NCBI GenBank assembly: GCA_004557655.1
Contig: SFGJ01000006.1
Coordinates: forward strand, 21,288-85,287
DNA: 64,000 bases
DNA from: Clostridiales bacterium
Lineage (GTDB): Bacteria > Bacillota > Clostridia > Oscillospirales > Oscillospiraceae
Reading direction: 5' to 3'
The position numbers and the translations under genes were made by a program. Positions 31,368 through 38,585 of this stretch are shown here, piece after piece (the stretch's first letter is position 1; the number at the start of each line of letters is the position of its first letter). The notes below the pieces were generated by a model, which saw nothing but the letters and a program-made list of their open reading frames with translations, made no database searches and was not told the DNA's origin.

Positions 31368-32168
31368 ATGGCAAGTCTGCGGGAAAAACGCCTGTTTCTG
31401 CTGGATATGGACGGCACCATCTACCTGGACGACCGGCTCTTCGACGGGGTGCTCCCGTTTTTGGAGTATATCCGGTCCGTGGGCGGACGGTATCTGTTTC
31501 TCACCAACAACTCCTCCCGGGGTGTGGAGGGCTATATGGAAAAAATGCGCCGCCTGGGCATAGACACCTGCCCGCCGGACTATCTCACCTCCGTGGATGT
31601 GACCATCGACGCCTTACGGCGGGAAAGACCGGGGAAGAAGTGCTATGTCTTCGGCACCCGTTCCTTTTTCGGTCAGTTGGAAAGAGCGGGCATTCCGGTG
31701 ACGGACAGGATCGGGGAAGATGTGGATATTCTCCTGTGCGGCTTTGACCGGGAGCTGACCTTTCAGAAGCTGGAGGACGCCTGCATCCTCTTAAACCGCG
31801 GGGCGGAGTTCTGGGCCACCAACCCGGATTGGGTGTGCCCCACCTGGTACGGCTCCGTGCCGGACTGCGGCAGTGTGTGCCAAATGCTTACCACCGCCAC
31901 CGGACGCACGCCCCGTTTCCTGGGCAAGCCCCGGCCGGACATGGTGTATCTTGCCATGGAGCGCACGGGTTTTGCCCCGGGGCAAACGGTGCTGCTGGGG
32001 GACAGGATATACACGGATATTGCCTGCGGCGTCAATGCCGGCATCGACACGGTGTTCGTCCTTTCCGGAGAGGGGACCCGGGCGGATATAGAAAAATTCG
32101 GCGTGGAGCCCACCTGGGTGCGCCGTGACATCGCAGCACTGCTGCGGGAATTGGAGGAACAGGTATGA
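31368..32168 (+). CDS. HAD-IIA family phosphatase (NagD-like)
   Basis: The 266-residue enzyme has the HAD nucleophile motif FLLDMDGTIYLDD (Asp residues near 12 and 14) and motif II in LFLTNNSSRG (about 45). A C2-type cap follows, and then motif IV in VLLGDRIYTDIACGVNAGIDTVFVLSGEGT. This is the NagD/4-nitrophenylphosphatase/phosphoglycolate phosphatase group. The physiological phosphate ester is unknown. It is the first gene of a tight operon that includes a glycerophosphodiesterase, so a glycerol-phosphate-like substrate is possible (inference). Confidence 0.88.
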   Translation: MASLREKRLFLLDMDGTIYLDDRLFDGVLPFLEYIRSVGGRYLFLTNNSSRGVEGYMEKMRRLGIDTCPPDYLTSVDVTIDALRRERPGKKCYVFGTRSFFGQLERAGIPVTDRIGEDVDILLCGFDRELTFQKLEDACILLNRGAEFWATNPDWVCPTWYGSVPDCGSVCQMLTTATGRTPRFLGKPRPDMVYLAMERTGFAPGQTVLLGDRIYTDIACGVNAGIDTVFVLSGEGTRADIEKFGVEPTWVRRDIAALLRELEEQV

Positions 32169-33754
32169 AACTCAACTACAAGCGGACGATTCTGGTGGGC
32201 TTTGCATTTTTCCTGATCTGCGCATTCTGGCAGGCGTATGACAATACCATCCCCCTGATCCTGACCAACAAGTTCGGTATGTCCCAGACCTGGTCCGGCG
32301 TCATCATGGCGCTGGACAATGTGCTGGCGCTGTTCTTACTGCCCCTTTTCGGCGCCATTTCCGACCGCAGCCACAGCAAAAAGGGCCGCCGCACCCCGTT
32401 TATCGTGGTGGGCACCCTCATTGCCGCCGTGGCGCTGGTGGGGCTGAGCTTTGTGGATCTGGCTCAGCTCAATAATATCAAGGATGTGTCCGCCATTGAC
32501 GATCCTAAGGCTCTGGTGACCATCTACGAGAAGGAAAAGGACGCCGCACTCATCACCCCCGACGGTGTGAAATTCACCCTGGCGGAGAAGTTCTCTCAGG
32601 AGGAGTTTGCCGCCATTCGCAGCCAGACGCAGGAGGGAGAGAAGACCCTCACCAATCCGGATTATACCAACTATGTGGTGCCTGCCCGGCAGGCCTATGC
32701 CTGGCAGGCAACAGCGGAAAGCCCCGTTACGCTGGTGTTCTTCATTGCGCTGCTGCTGGTGGTGCTGGTCAGTATGGCCACCTTCCGATCTCCGGCTGTG
32801 GCGCTGATGCCGGATGTGACGGTGAAGCCCCTGCGCAGTAAGGCCAATGCCGTCATCAACCTCATGGGCTCTGCCGGCGGTATACTGGTGCTGGTGCTGG
32901 GCATGGTGTTTGCCACGGCGTCGGTGCGCAATTCGCTTATGAGCTACACGGGATACTTTGCCGTCATTGCCGCCATTATGCTGCTGGCCCTGGTGGTCTT
33001 CTTACTTACCGTCCGTGAGCCGGAGTGGGCGGCCCAGATGGTGGAGGATTCCATCCACTACGGCTTGGAGGACAAGCCCGCCGAGCCGGCAGACGGTGCG
33101 CAGACAGAGGAACCGGAGACGCTGCCCGCGGCGAAGAGTGGCCTTTCTCCGGAGGAGAAGAAGTCCATGATCTTCATTCTGCTGTCCATCGTGCTGTGGT
33201 TCTTCGGCTATAACGCCGTTACCAGCAAGTACTCCGTCTACGCCAGCAATATTCTCCACAAGGACTATAACCTGACCCTCATCATCGCCCAGGCGGCGGC
33301 CATCCTCTCCTACCTGCCGGTGGGTATGATCGCCTCCAAGGTGGGCCGGAAAAAGACCATCCGCGTCGGCGTCATCATGCTGGCGGTGTCCTTCGGCGTG
33401 GCGGCGTTCCTGCGGGATAACAGTCCGGCCATGCTCATGAACGCCATGTTTGCCCTGGCGGGCATTGCCTGGGCCACCATCAATGTCAACTCCTTCCCCA
33501 TGGTGGTGGAGATGTGCTCGGAGAGCGATGTGGGCCGGTATACAGGCCTTTACTACACCGCCTCCATGGCGGCCCAGGTGGCAACACCCATGCTCTCGGG
33601 CCTGCTGATGGATAAGCTGGGCATGACGGTGCTGTTCCCCTATGCGGCGGTGTTCTCCGCTCTGGCACTGGTGACCATGCACTTCGTAAAGCACGGCGAC
33701 AGCCGCCCGGAGGCCAAGAAGGGCCTGGATGCTCTGGAGGATCTGGACAACTGA
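32165..33754 (+). CDS. MFS transporter with a long extracytoplasmic insertion
   Basis: The 529-residue transporter has 12 expected membrane segments. The N-terminal half has AFWQAYDNTIPLILTNKFGMSQTWSGVIMALDN pieces and the MFS loop AISDRSHSKKGRRTPFI. Between about residues 100 and 180 there is a polar insertion (EKEKDAALITPDGVKFTLAEK and beyond) that common MFS proteins lack. A charged loop rich in Glu/Ala separates the two halves. The C-terminal half has GMIASKVGRKKTIRVGVIML. It resembles the sugar-proton (SLC45/GPH-like) branch. It overlaps the HAD gene by 4 bases. Confidence 0.8.
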   Translation: MKLNYKRTILVGFAFFLICAFWQAYDNTIPLILTNKFGMSQTWSGVIMALDNVLALFLLPLFGAISDRSHSKKGRRTPFIVVGTLIAAVALVGLSFVDLAQLNNIKDVSAIDDPKALVTIYEKEKDAALITPDGVKFTLAEKFSQEEFAAIRSQTQEGEKTLTNPDYTNYVVPARQAYAWQATAESPVTLVFFIALLLVVLVSMATFRSPAVALMPDVTVKPLRSKANAVINLMGSAGGILVLVLGMVFATASVRNSLMSYTGYFAVIAAIMLLALVVFLLTVREPEWAAQMVEDSIHYGLEDKPAEPADGAQTEEPETLPAAKSGLSPEEKKSMIFILLSIVLWFFGYNAVTSKYSVYASNILHKDYNLTLIIAQAAAILSYLPVGMIASKVGRKKTIRVGVIMLAVSFGVAAFLRDNSPAMLMNAMFALAGIAWATINVNSFPMVVEMCSESDVGRYTGLYYTASMAAQVATPMLSGLLMDKLGMTVLFPYAAVFSALALVTMHFVKHGDSRPEAKKGLDALEDLDN

Positions 33755-33755
33755 T

Positions 33756-34586
33756 ATGATCTATTTATTCATTGCGCTGGTCCTGCTGGTTCTGGCGGAA
33801 GTATTTGCTCTGCTGACGGTATGCCGCCGGGGCCATTCCTACTGGAAGCTGCTGCGGCAGTACCGCTATGCCCACCGGGGCTATCACGGCAGGGAGCTTG
33901 GACCGGAGAACTCTCTGACGGCGTTCCGGGAGGCCATTCGCCGGGGATTCGGCTGCGAGCTGGATGTGCATCTGATGAAGGATGGCCGCCTGGCGGTGAT
34001 CCACGATGCCAGCCTCCTGCGCACCGCGGGCGCGGATGTGCTGGTGGAGGATCTCACGGCGGAGGAACTGAAACAATACCGGCTGGAGGGCACGGAGGAG
34101 GAGATCCCTCTGCTGGAGGAGGTGCTGCCGCTGTTTGAGGAGAGCGGCCTGCCGCTGGTGGTGGAATTGAAGGCGGAGCGGGGCAACCATGACGCTCTGG
34201 CGGCTGCCGCCTGTGAAGTGCTGGACCGGTTCCGGGTGCTCTACTGCATCGAATCCTTTGATCCCCGGTGCATTCGCTGGCTGAAGAAGAACCGCCCGGA
34301 GATCGTCCGGGGCCAGCTCAGCGAGAATTTCCTGCGCCACGGCGACGGCGGCAATATGCCCAAGGTACTGCTGTGGGCGCTGGGGAATCTGCTGACCAAC
34401 TGTCTGGCAAAACCCGATTTCATCGCCTATCGCTTCTCCGACCGGAACAATTTCTGCCTGCGCTGGTGCAGGCTCGTCTACCGGGTGCAGGAGATCAACT
34501 GGACCATCATCACAAAAGAGGAGATGCGGGAAGCGGAGTCCGCCGGAAATTTAGTGATCTTTCAGGACTTCGACCCCCGCCTGTAA
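33756..34586 (+). CDS. Membrane-anchored glycerophosphodiester phosphodiesterase
   Basis: The 276-residue protein has one N-terminal membrane segment (residues 1-20) and a GDPD domain. Active-site motifs are YAHRGYHGRELGPENSL near 37-53, FGCELDVHLMKDGRLAVIHD at about 66-85 and LVVELKAERG near 137, containing the expected His, Glu, Asp and metal residues. It hydrolyses glycerophosphodiesters to glycerol 3-phosphate and an alcohol. Being anchored outside or at the membrane it may degrade teichoic-acid or lipid fragments. It starts 1 base after the MFS gene. Confidence 0.88.
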   Translation: MIYLFIALVLLVLAEVFALLTVCRRGHSYWKLLRQYRYAHRGYHGRELGPENSLTAFREAIRRGFGCELDVHLMKDGRLAVIHDASLLRTAGADVLVEDLTAEELKQYRLEGTEEEIPLLEEVLPLFEESGLPLVVELKAERGNHDALAAAACEVLDRFRVLYCIESFDPRCIRWLKKNRPEIVRGQLSENFLRHGDGGNMPKVLLWALGNLLTNCLAKPDFIAYRFSDRNNFCLRWCRLVYRVQEINWTIITKEEMREAESAGNLVIFQDFDPRL

Positions 34587-34590
34587 TGCT

Positions 34591-35142
34591 ATGAGAGTCA
34601 TCACTGGGTCTGCCCGGGGCAGACGGCTAAAGGAACTGGAGGGTCTGGAGACCCGGCCCACCACCGGCAAGGTGAAGGAGGCCCTGTTTTCCGTCATCCA
34701 GTTCGATATTGAGGGCAGGCGTGTGCTGGACCTGTTCGCCGGCACCGGCCAGTTGGGCATTGAGGCATTGAGCCGTGGTGCCGAGTGCGCTGTGTTTGTG
34801 GAGCGGCGCAGGGATGCTCTGCAGGTCATCCGGGAGAATCTGGAGGCCTGCGGCATGACCGATAAGGCCCGGGTAGTCAATGGCGATGCCATGAGCTATC
34901 TCAAGTCCGGGGAGAAGTTTGACCTGATCTTTTTGGACCCTCCCTATGCCTCCGGTCTTCTGGAACAGGCTTTGGAGGAGATCGTAAGGTTTGACATTTG
35001 CCGCAGACATGGTATAATTGTGGCGGAAAGCGCGGCGGACAAGACCCTGCCGCCTCTTGCCGGGCCGTATGCACTGTATAGAGAATACCGATACGGCAAG
35101 ATCAAGCTCACTGTTTACCACAGGGACGGAAACGAGGACTGA
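34591..35142 (+). CDS. rsmD: 16S rRNA (guanine-966-N2)-methyltransferase
   Basis: The 183-residue SAM-dependent enzyme methylates G966 of 16S rRNA. It shows the N-terminal RVITGSARGRRLKELEG with TRPTTGKVKEALFSVIQ, the SAM loop VLDLFAGTGQLGIEALSRGA near 45-65, and the catalytic DPPY motif in DLIFLDPPYASGLLEQAL near 115. The order rsmD-coaD is conserved in many Firmicutes. GAGAGTC follows the chosen ATG, and no clear ribosome site precedes it, so coupling to the GDPD gene (4-base gap) is likely. Confidence 0.95.
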   Translation: MRVITGSARGRRLKELEGLETRPTTGKVKEALFSVIQFDIEGRRVLDLFAGTGQLGIEALSRGAECAVFVERRRDALQVIRENLEACGMTDKARVVNGDAMSYLKSGEKFDLIFLDPPYASGLLEQALEEIVRFDICRRHGIIVAESAADKTLPPLAGPYALYREYRYGKIKLTVYHRDGNED

Positions 35143-35147
35143 CCCCT

Positions 35148-35648
35148 ATGAAAATTGCGATTTATCCCGGCAGCTTTGACCCCATTACGCTGGGACATCT
35201 GGATATTATCCGCCGGGCGGCACGGTGCTTTGACAAGGTGTTCGTGTGCGTGCTGTATAACTGCGACAAGAAGGCACCCATGTTCTCACCGGAGAAGCGG
35301 CTGGAGATGATCCGCCATGCGGTGGCGGAGCTGCCCAACGTGGAGGCGGAGCTGTTCAGCGGCCTGCTGGCGGACTACGCAAGGGAAAAGAAGGCAAGCA
35401 TTCTGGTCAAGGGCGTGCGCAACGCCACGGATTTTGACCTGGAGTACCAGATGGCCGCCATCAACCGGGGGATCTGGGAGGAACTGGAAACGGTGTTCCT
35501 GCCGGCCTGCGGCGCGTACCAGCATTTCAGCTCGACCATGGTGCGTGAAATGATCCGCTACGGTCAGCCGCTGGATAAATATGTGCCGTTGGCCGTGGTG
35601 GAGGAACTCGAACGACAGAAAAAAGCTGATGAAGACGGGAGGATATAG
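35148..35648 (+). CDS. coaD: Phosphopantetheine adenylyltransferase
   Basis: The 166-residue nucleotidyltransferase makes dephospho-CoA from 4'-phosphopantetheine and ATP, the penultimate step of CoA synthesis. The TxGH-type signature is seen in YPGSFDPITLGHLDIIRRAA. VKGVRNATDFDLEYQMAAINR near 90 and HFSSTMVREMIRYGQ near 127 complete the family. It complements coaX elsewhere in the window (25804). The gap to rsmD is 5 bases. Confidence 0.96.
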   Translation: MKIAIYPGSFDPITLGHLDIIRRAARCFDKVFVCVLYNCDKKAPMFSPEKRLEMIRHAVAELPNVEAELFSGLLADYAREKKASILVKGVRNATDFDLEYQMAAINRGIWEELETVFLPACGAYQHFSSTMVREMIRYGQPLDKYVPLAVVEELERQKKADEDGRI

Positions 35649-35649
35649 C

Positions 35650-36183
35650 ATGGAAGAGAAGAATCTGCAGCGACTGCTGGATATGCTCTACAACATGATC
35701 GACGAAGCGAAGAGCGCGCCCTTCAGCGCAGAGAAATGCACCATCAACCGGGACGAGGCCCTGGATATTCTCACGGAGATCCGCAGCCGTATGCCCTTGG
35801 AGATCAAGAAGGCCCAGGAGTTGATCCGGGCCAGGGAGGAATACATCGCCTCCGCCAAGAAAGAGGTGGAGAAGATGCTGCGTCAGGCGGAGCTGGATGC
35901 CAAGACCATTGTGTCCGAGAGCGAGACGCTGCAGCGTGCCCGGATGAAATCGGCAGAGATCATCCACCGGGCTGAGGAACGCACGGGCGAGCTTTACCGC
36001 GTGGCCAATTCCTACACCGAGGATGCCCTGCGCCGCACCGAAGAGGCCATCCAGATGGCTCTGGACGAGGTGCGCCAGTCCCGGACCCGTTTCCGCGCCG
36101 CTTCCAACGAGCAGATGCAGCAGATCCGCAGCGGTGCCGCTGCTGCTCTGACTGAGGAGACGGCAGAAAACGGAGAAAAATGA
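35650..36183 (+). CDS. Coiled-coil protein, DivIVA/ATPase-subunit-like
   Basis: The 177-residue protein is almost all helix, with strong heptad character from about residue 45 to 165 (IKKAQELIRAREEYIASAKK, VEKMLRQAELDAKTIVSESE, AQRARMKSAEII-like stretches) and no membrane part. Such proteins follow coaD in many clostridia; some are annotated as ATPase or cell-division (DivIVA-like) proteins. No enzyme motif is present. It ends the operon, and a terminator is at 36277-36313. Confidence 0.65.
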   Translation: MEEKNLQRLLDMLYNMIDEAKSAPFSAEKCTINRDEALDILTEIRSRMPLEIKKAQELIRAREEYIASAKKEVEKMLRQAELDAKTIVSESETLQRARMKSAEIIHRAEERTGELYRVANSYTEDALRRTEEAIQMALDEVRQSRTRFRAASNEQMQQIRSGAAAALTEETAENGEK

Positions 36184-36276
36184 CAAAATAAGTCGATAAA
36201 ATTCGTATAATTGCACAAAACGATTTTGCCACCGGTAGGGATTGCTCCCTATAAAACCATATATAGTATTTCTGCA

Positions 36277-36313
36277 AGCCGCGCCTACTAAATGTAGTAG
36301 GCACGGCTTTTTT
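36277..36313 (+). terminator. Terminator upstream of mraZ
   Basis: GCCGcGCCTACT and AGTAGGCaCGGC pair across a 6-base loop, followed by seven T. It either ends the coaD operon or ends a short independent transcript. The 36184-36276 stretch holds a TATAAT box (36206-36211) and a small hairpin TAGGGA/TCCCTA. Confidence 0.85.
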
Positions 36314-36414
36314 GCGTTCTCAAAAATAAAAACAGATGTTCTAATTACATGAAAAATTAAGAAAATCAGCCGCTTTTTACAGGAAATACGTTCCATTTTA
36401 GGAAAAAAATATTC

Positions 36415-36443
36415 TTGCATTTTAACGGATGATTGACTATACT
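36415..36443 (+). promoter_or_regulatory. mraZ (dcw cluster) promoter
   Basis: TTGCAT (36415-36420), 17-base spacer, TATACT (36438-36443). Confidence 0.75.
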
Positions 36444-36454
36444 GTAAACATGAA

Positions 36455-36491
36455 GTGGGGGAATGTGGGGGTAGTGCCCACATTTGTGGAG
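36455..36491 (+). promoter_or_regulatory. MraZ-box repeats
   Basis: GTGGGG at 36455 and 36465 and GTGGAG at 36486 are spaced about one helical turn or two apart, just downstream of the -10 box. MraZ is known to bind GTGGG-type direct repeats upstream of its own gene, so this is a likely autoregulatory site. Confidence 0.65.
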
Positions 36492-36538
36492 GTAAATCCC
36501 ACGATTTCCCATAAAAACCATGGAAGGAGGCGACAGCC

Positions 36539-36955
36539 GTGACCGGACAATACGCACACAATATTGACGCCAAGGGACGGCTGTTCATCCCGGCCCGCCT
36601 GCGGGAGGAGCTGGGGCAGACCTTCCATGTGACCGTGGGCATGGATCACTGCCTGTCGGTATATTCCGACGAGAGCTGGGCCGCTTTCACGGACAAGCTC
36701 CGGGATTTGCCTTACAGCAAGGCCAAGGCCCTGCGCCCCTTGTTTGCCAATGCCATCGACTGTGAGCCGGACGGACAGGGACGCATCCTCATTCCTGCCA
36801 AGCTCCGGGAATACGCCAACCTGCAAAAGGAAGTGGTGGTCATCGGCAGCTTTGACCGGGTGGAGATCTGGAACGCCGAGCGCTGGGCCAGAGAGGAAGC
36901 AATGGCCTTTGAGAGCGGCTCTTTGGAGCAGGCTATGGAAGAGATGGGGCTGTAA
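36539..36955 (+). CDS. mraZ: MraZ transcriptional regulator
   Basis: The 138-residue DNA-binding protein has two SpoVT-AbrB-like repeats (NIDAKGRLFIPARLREEL near 8-25 and PDGQGRILIPAKLREYANL near 80-98), the signature of MraZ, which regulates the division cluster. It begins with GTG at 36539 behind GGAGG. The upstream GTGGGG repeats fit self-binding. It heads the dcw cluster as in most bacteria. Confidence 0.94.
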   Translation: MTGQYAHNIDAKGRLFIPARLREELGQTFHVTVGMDHCLSVYSDESWAAFTDKLRDLPYSKAKALRPLFANAIDCEPDGQGRILIPAKLREYANLQKEVVVIGSFDRVEIWNAERWAREEAMAFESGSLEQAMEEMGL

Positions 36956-36958
36956 GCC

Positions 36959-37924
36959 ATGGGATTTGACCGCAACGCGGAGTCGGATGTGGCCTTCGGC
37001 CACAAGCCGGTGCTGCTGGACGAGTGCCTGAACGCCTTGGCCATCAAGCCCGACGGCATCTATGTGGACGGCACACTGGGCCGGGCAGGCCACTCCCTTG
37101 AGATCGCGAAAAAACTTACTGCCGGCGGCCGGCTCATCTGCCTGGACCGGGATGAAACGGCTATTGAAGCCGCAAAGCTCCGTCTGGCGGACTATATGGA
37201 CCGGGTGACCCTGGTGCACAGCAACTTCAGCCGTATAGACAAGGTGCTGCAGGAGTTGGACATTGCCGGAGCGGACGGCATGTTATTTGACCTGGGTGTT
37301 TCGTCCCCTCAATTGGACGAGGCGCAGAGGGGCTTTTCCTATATGCACGACGCACCTCTGGATATGCGTATGGACCGAACGGCGACCCTGACGGCCCGGG
37401 ATGTGGTGAACGACTGGAGCTGCGAGGAGCTGCGCAGGATCCTGTTTGCATACGGTGAGGAGCGGTACGCTCCGGCCATCGCCAAGGCCATCGTGAAGCG
37501 TCGGCAGGAAAAGACCATTGAAACCACCGGTGAGCTGGTGGAGATCATCCGTCAGGCTATGCCTCCTGCGGCCCTGCGGGAAAAGCAGCACCCGGCCAAG
37601 CGCAGCTTTCAGGCCATCCGTATTGCCGTGAACGATGAGCTGGGGGAGCTGCCCCCGATGCTGCAGGCGGCGTCGGAGCTGCTACAAAAGGGCGGACGGC
37701 TGGCTGTGATCAGCTTTCACTCTCTGGAAGACAGGATCATTAAAAAAACCTTGCAGGATCTGGCCACCGGTTGCACCTGCCCACCGAATTTTCCGGTGTG
37801 CGTGTGCGGCAGAAAACCGAAAATGAGGCTCGTGAGCCGCAAGCCCATTGTGGCGGGTGAGGCGGAGCTTGTATATAACCCCCGTGCCCGCAGCGCAAAG
37901 CTGCGTGTGGCGGAGAAACTCTGA
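36959..37924 (+). CDS. rsmH: 16S rRNA (cytosine-1402-N4)-methyltransferase
   Basis: The 321-residue enzyme methylates C1402 of 16S rRNA using SAM. Markers are HKPVLLDECLNALAIKPDGIYVDGTLGRAGH pieces at the N-terminus and DGMLFDLGVSSPQLDEAQRGFSYMHD near residue 105. KRSFQAIRIAVNDELGEL near 220 and ISFHSLEDRIIK near 250 follow, with a short Cys-rich stretch (CTCPPNFPVCVCGRKP). Its position after mraZ is conserved. Confidence 0.95.
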   Translation: MGFDRNAESDVAFGHKPVLLDECLNALAIKPDGIYVDGTLGRAGHSLEIAKKLTAGGRLICLDRDETAIEAAKLRLADYMDRVTLVHSNFSRIDKVLQELDIAGADGMLFDLGVSSPQLDEAQRGFSYMHDAPLDMRMDRTATLTARDVVNDWSCEELRRILFAYGEERYAPAIAKAIVKRRQEKTIETTGELVEIIRQAMPPAALREKQHPAKRSFQAIRIAVNDELGELPPMLQAASELLQKGGRLAVISFHSLEDRIIKKTLQDLATGCTCPPNFPVCVCGRKPKMRLVSRKPIVAGEAELVYNPRARSAKLRVAEKL

Positions 37925-37943
37925 AGAAAGGATGAGGGGAAGC

Positions 37944-38483
37944 ATGGCGCAGAAATATGATCGTCGCAGATACGGATATATGGACGGGTCGCTGGCATAT
38001 GATCTGGATGCCCTTGCCCGGGAACGGGCACTGGACGATGCCGGGCGCATGGAAGAAGAGCGCCGGGAAAGCGTTGCGGCGCCCAGACGGCAGCCTGCCG
38101 CGCGGCCCGTGGCAAAGCCCTCCCCTCTGATTTTGGCCTGCGCCGCGGTGTTGGTGGGCCTTGTGGCCGTGCTGCTCATGGGCTATGTGCGCCTGACGGA
38201 GGTTTCCGCGGACATTACGCAGCTTAAGGAAGAAATGGGCCAGTTGGAAGAGCGCCATGTGACGCTGCTGACCCAGTATGAAAAGACCTTTGATCTGGCC
38301 ACGGTGAAGCGTGTGGCTGAGGAGGAAGGCATGAGAAAACCCACAGCCGGTCAGGTGGAGTATCTGGAGCTGCCTGCTGCCGACAGCGTGGTGGTATACC
38401 GCAGCGATGCGGGGACGGCCCTGGAAAAAATAGTGGCCGCTATTGGGGACGCGGCCAAAACCGCGGTGGAATATTTCCGGTAA
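37944..38483 (+). CDS. FtsL-like bitopic division protein
   Basis: The 179-residue protein has a long charged cytoplasmic N-terminus (1-70), one membrane segment (about 71-92, LILACAAVLVGLVAVLLMGYV) and a leucine-rich coiled coil (about 95-125). The short outside tail contains the FtsL-like LATVKRVAEEEGMRKP. FtsL binds FtsB/DivIC and activates septal peptidoglycan synthesis. Identity is based on topology and position between rsmH and a class B PBP rather than on sequence, which is poorly conserved in this family. The cytoplasmic head is long for the family. The ATG at 37944 follows GAGGGG; a second ATG is at 37932. Confidence 0.75.
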   Translation: MAQKYDRRRYGYMDGSLAYDLDALARERALDDAGRMEEERRESVAAPRRQPAARPVAKPSPLILACAAVLVGLVAVLLMGYVRLTEVSADITQLKEEMGQLEERHVTLLTQYEKTFDLATVKRVAEEEGMRKPTAGQVEYLELPAADSVVVYRSDAGTALEKIVAAIGDAAKTAVEYFR

Positions 38484-38585
38484 GCTACCCCATATAGTAG
38501 GGATACACAAGGAGTAAGAAGGTGACTTCTTGCTCCTTACTTTGGTATAATAGACAAGAAAATCGGAAGGGAAAGGAGCGGAGAA

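Noticed and set aside
38486..38560. Imperfect hairpin AAGGAG-CTCCTT before the PBP gene considered as a terminator
   Set aside because: It is followed by ACTTTGG, not a T run, and an extended -10 box directly after it suggests promoter context instead.
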